The notes under the pieces: model-generated | The model's database searches: none | Told to the model about the DNA's origin: nothing | The model's input: only the letters and a program-made list of their open reading frames with translations | Shown: positions 61,281 through 64,000 of the stretch, piece after piece | How positions within the stretch are numbered: the stretch's first letter is position 1 | How the letters are laid out: every line of letters starts with the position of its first letter | NCBI RefSeq assembly: GCF_900312745.1 | Contig: NZ_OMPD01000005.1 | Coordinates: 61,273-125,272, forward strand | Direction: 5' to 3' | Source of the DNA: Aquimarina sp. AU58 | GTDB taxonomy: Bacteria > Bacteroidota > Bacteroidia > Flavobacteriales > Flavobacteriaceae | Length of the DNA: 64,000 nucleotides | Made by a program: the position numbers and the translations under genes

Positions 61281-61591
61281 GTTTGGTTACTAAAAGTGTT
61301 CGATACTCATTTATTGGCTACATATTCCTTTCTAAAAAGTTATTATTCTCCTCTAGGGGATTAGAGTGGGTTGATTTAAATACAATCTCATTTCATTTAA
61401 AAATTGATATAAATACTGTTCAACCACAATGGTAGTTATCCTAAATATATAGTTAGACAACTATGTAAAAAGTAAGTTTAAGACTACATTATACAATAAA
61501 AAATAAACAAAAATCTTATTTTAATCATGATTTTATGCATTTAAACTGATTATTTGGTATTTTTTTAATATATTTAAGTACCCCAAAATCT
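61281..61591. other. intergenic region before the histidine kinase, 311 bases
   Basis: An AT-rich stretch with no reading frame, terminator or convincing promoter that I can identify. Confidence 0.45.
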
Positions 61592-63817
61592 ATGCTGAAC
61601 ATGAAGATTGTCAAAATTAAGAAGCATTACATATGTTTACTATGTATAAGTTTGCTTTATTCTGTTGTATACACTCAACAATATGAAGAAATGTCTTTCT
61701 CGGAATTAGAAAATGCAATTATCCATACCGAAGACCATTTAAATTCAACAATAAGAAGAGCCAATGGTATAATGATTATTGAAACAATAATTGATATTTC
61801 CGAAAAATTTAATCCTAAACAAGAATATTATTTAAAAGGATACTCTTACAATTTGCTTGGAAAAATTCACTTTTCGACTAAAGATTATAAAGAAGCACTT
61901 AGAAATTATAAAATTGCAGAATTATTTATAAAAGAACTTGAAGGTTTTCCGGAGCTAGCAATAGATATAAATAACAACATTGCCCTAGTATACATAAATG
62001 GATTTAATAAGCCTAAAAAGGCTCTTAAGAGGATAAAGCATATCTATGAGAAATCTGATGACTTAAATGAAAATTCACAACATATTTTAGCGTTAAACCT
62101 GGCGAATATTTATATAAAAACAAAGAATTACAATAAAGCATATCATCTATTAGAGAAATGTAAAAAATACTTTATTAATCAACAACAACAGCCTTCAAAA
62201 TTAGCCACTACCTATACTAGTTATGGCGAATATTATTATCGTAAGAAAAAGTATAGTACCGCTATAAAGTATTATGAGTTAGCTGCTACCATTGCAGAAA
62301 AAAATCAATTGTTTAGACAGGCAATGACTATTTATAAAAAATATGAAGATTTATTGGTTAAAATTGGAAAAGAGGATAAGGCATATTTAATTCTAAAAAA
62401 ATATACAAAGCATCATCAAACTGCACTCGAAATAGAAAAATTAGAGGCCGAACAATATAAAAAACAGTTAATTGTAAGTGAAGAAAAAAACACTATAGAA
62501 ACTCAAAAAGCACAACAATCAAAGACCATATCTATTTTTACGGTCTCTTTACTGCTATTATGTTTAATACTCTTTTGCTTCTTTATTTATAATCATCGAA
62601 AAACAAAAATCCTAGGAAAATCCCTTGCTTTACGAAATAAACAACTTAAAATTTCTAAAGAAAAATCTGACCATCTAGCAGCTGTAAAAACAAAATTTAT
62701 ATCCACTGTTAGTCATGAACTCAGAACTCCATTATATGGAGTGGTAGGATTATCATCAATCTTAATGGAGCGAATTAAAGATGAAGAAAATCATAAGTTT
62801 ATAAAATTAATGAAGTTTTCGGCAGATCATTTACTAAATCTTATTAATGATGTACTTCAGGTTTCTAAAATGGAATCTTATGAAATACGTCTTGACAAAT
62901 CTACTTATGACATTAAAAATCTAGCCGATGATATTAAAAACTCATTCGAATATCAAGCAGATAAAAACGGAAATACTTTACATCTCAATTTCGACCCCAA
63001 TATCCCCAATTTGCTTATTGGAGATTCTGTAAGGTTATCTCAGATTTTTATTAACCTTATCAGTAATGCTAATAAATTTACTAAAAAAGGAAACATTTGG
63101 TTAAATTTTATAAACCCAATTATTATCGATAATACGGTTGAAATAACTTTTGAAATAAAAGATGACGGAAGAGGAATTCCCTTAGATAAACAAGAAATAA
63201 TCTTTGATAAATTTTCTCAAGCTAATTCTAAAGATCATACTACAGGTACCGGTCTCGGATTACATATAGTTAAGAACTTAGTTGATCTGCATGGAGGAGA
63301 CATCAAAATAAAAAGTACTCCAGGGCAAGGTTCTACATTCTATTTTACTATCTCTTTCGAAATTGATACCGTGAGTGAAGTAAACAATACAACAAATAAC
63401 ACCAAAAATTGTATTTCATTACTAAACACTAAAGAATATAAGATTCTGATTGTTGAGGATAATAAAATAAATCAAATAGTCACCCAAAACATTCTTAAAA
63501 CAAAGGGATATTATTCTGAAATTGCTGATGATGGACTGATAGCGATCGAAATGGTGAAAGAAAAAAAGTATGATCTTATATTAATGGATTTAAACATGCC
63601 TAATATGGGCGGGATGGAATCTACCAAGATAATTAGAGAATTTAATTCTGATGTGCCTATTATAGCGTTGACTGCCTCGGATACTCAGGATACTATAAAA
63701 GCAATACTTAATTCAGATTCTGGTTTCAGTGATTTTATGAGAAAGCCATACAAAAGTGAAGAGTTTTTCAGGAAAATTGAATTGAATATTACCAGTAAAA
63801 TTTCAAAGGCTTCGTAA
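61592..63817 (+). CDS. hybrid sensor histidine kinase with exported TPR sensor region
   Basis: 741 aa from the ATG at 61592 (Met4 at 61601 is an alternative). Signal-like helix at 11-28. Residues about 35-275 are TPR repeats ('YNLLGKIHFSTKDYKEALRN', 'LANIYIKTKNYNKAYHLLEK') outside the inner membrane. A helix at 313-334 crosses it. HisKA at about 365-430 with phospho-acceptor His375 ('STVSHELRTPLYG'). HATPase at about 475-595 ('DDGRGIPLDKQEIIFDKFSQ', 'TGTGLGLHIVKNLVDLHGG'). C-terminal receiver at 616-735 with Asp666 ('LILMDLNMPNMGG') and Lys718. A phosphorelay hybrid with an unknown signal, next to the rRNA operon but on the other strand. Confidence 0.93.
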   Translation: MLNMKIVKIKKHYICLLCISLLYSVVYTQQYEEMSFSELENAIIHTEDHLNSTIRRANGIMIIETIIDISEKFNPKQEYYLKGYSYNLLGKIHFSTKDYKEALRNYKIAELFIKELEGFPELAIDINNNIALVYINGFNKPKKALKRIKHIYEKSDDLNENSQHILALNLANIYIKTKNYNKAYHLLEKCKKYFINQQQQPSKLATTYTSYGEYYYRKKKYSTAIKYYELAATIAEKNQLFRQAMTIYKKYEDLLVKIGKEDKAYLILKKYTKHHQTALEIEKLEAEQYKKQLIVSEEKNTIETQKAQQSKTISIFTVSLLLLCLILFCFFIYNHRKTKILGKSLALRNKQLKISKEKSDHLAAVKTKFISTVSHELRTPLYGVVGLSSILMERIKDEENHKFIKLMKFSADHLLNLINDVLQVSKMESYEIRLDKSTYDIKNLADDIKNSFEYQADKNGNTLHLNFDPNIPNLLIGDSVRLSQIFINLISNANKFTKKGNIWLNFINPIIIDNTVEITFEIKDDGRGIPLDKQEIIFDKFSQANSKDHTTGTGLGLHIVKNLVDLHGGDIKIKSTPGQGSTFYFTISFEIDTVSEVNNTTNNTKNCISLLNTKEYKILIVEDNKINQIVTQNILKTKGYYSEIADDGLIAIEMVKEKKYDLILMDLNMPNMGGMESTKIIREFNSDVPIIALTASDTQDTIKAILNSDSGFSDFMRKPYKSEEFFRKIELNITSKISKAS

Positions 63818-63850
63818 ATGATATTGAAGTATACTAAATTACTTTTCAAA

Positions 63851-63888
63851 CATAAAAAAAACCCTTCATAATTATTATGAAGGGTTTT
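63851..63888 (-). terminator. rRNA operon terminator
   Basis: A 14-bp stem (63858-63871 with 63875-63888, core ACCCTTCATAA and its complement) and a 3-base loop. On the minus strand it lies just after the 5S gene and ends in eight T. Confidence 0.92.
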
Positions 63889-63893
63889 CAAGG

Positions 63894-64000
<107 letters not shown>

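Overview
The window reads as a chromosomal segment from a low-GC marine Flavobacteriaceae (phylum Bacteroidota). An Aquimarina-like genus is my guess and has not been tested. The support is the AT-rich DNA, flavobacterial families (CCC-motif membrane proteins, DUF6452, DUF6048, DUF6768, DUF2911), Bacteroidota-type promoters (TTG at -33, TAnnTTTG at -7), a 6S-like RNA beside zapA, and a carboxypeptidase-regulatory TonB receptor. I see no insertion sequence, prophage, integrase, CRISPR array or tRNA. The window ends in a 5S rRNA gene read leftwards, so an rRNA operon lies beyond the right edge.

Region 1 (1-9.3 kb) is an accessory-looking run of mostly single genes: the tail of an S41 peptidase, an AraC/GyrI-like regulator with an extra C-terminal domain, a GH72-like glucanosyltransferase of a kind normally fungal, DinB, a second AraC regulator, a GlcG/HbpS-like protein, a 35-codon aquaporin remnant, an MBL-fold hydrolase, DUF1697 and SRPBCC proteins. 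Region 2 (9.3-20.9 kb) holds the pta-ackA acetate pathway, a group of three leftward envelope proteins facing a third AraC regulator across a control region with two copies of an inverted repeat, a YeiB/DUF418 membrane protein, DUF2911-TPR, a thioredoxin-like lipoprotein and two coiled-coil envelope proteins.

Region 3 (20.9-33.5 kb) is core housekeeping: pheT, gyrA with a downstream TPR gene, clpC, rny, 6S RNA, zapA and a ZapB-like coiled-coil gene. Region 4 (33.5-46.5 kb) carries a UDP-galactopyranose mutase divergent from a probable galactofuranosyltransferase, an M23 peptidase, a TonB receptor, a cysteine desulfurase, two related lipoproteins, an Smr-domain protein, a tandemly duplicated DUF2752/CCC-motif pair and ornithine aminotransferase.

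Region 5 (46.6-64 kb) has an ECF sigma factor with a DUF6768 partner, rlmD, small envelope genes, DUF6452-DUF6048, a gamma-glutamyltransferase, a large Asp-box propeller protein, and a metal-linked group: MerC and a Fur-family regulator divergent across a palindromic operator, with a ZIP transporter two genes further on. RNA and SAM methyltransferases and a TPR hybrid histidine kinase complete the region before the rRNA operon. Strong hairpin terminators mark many of the unit boundaries.
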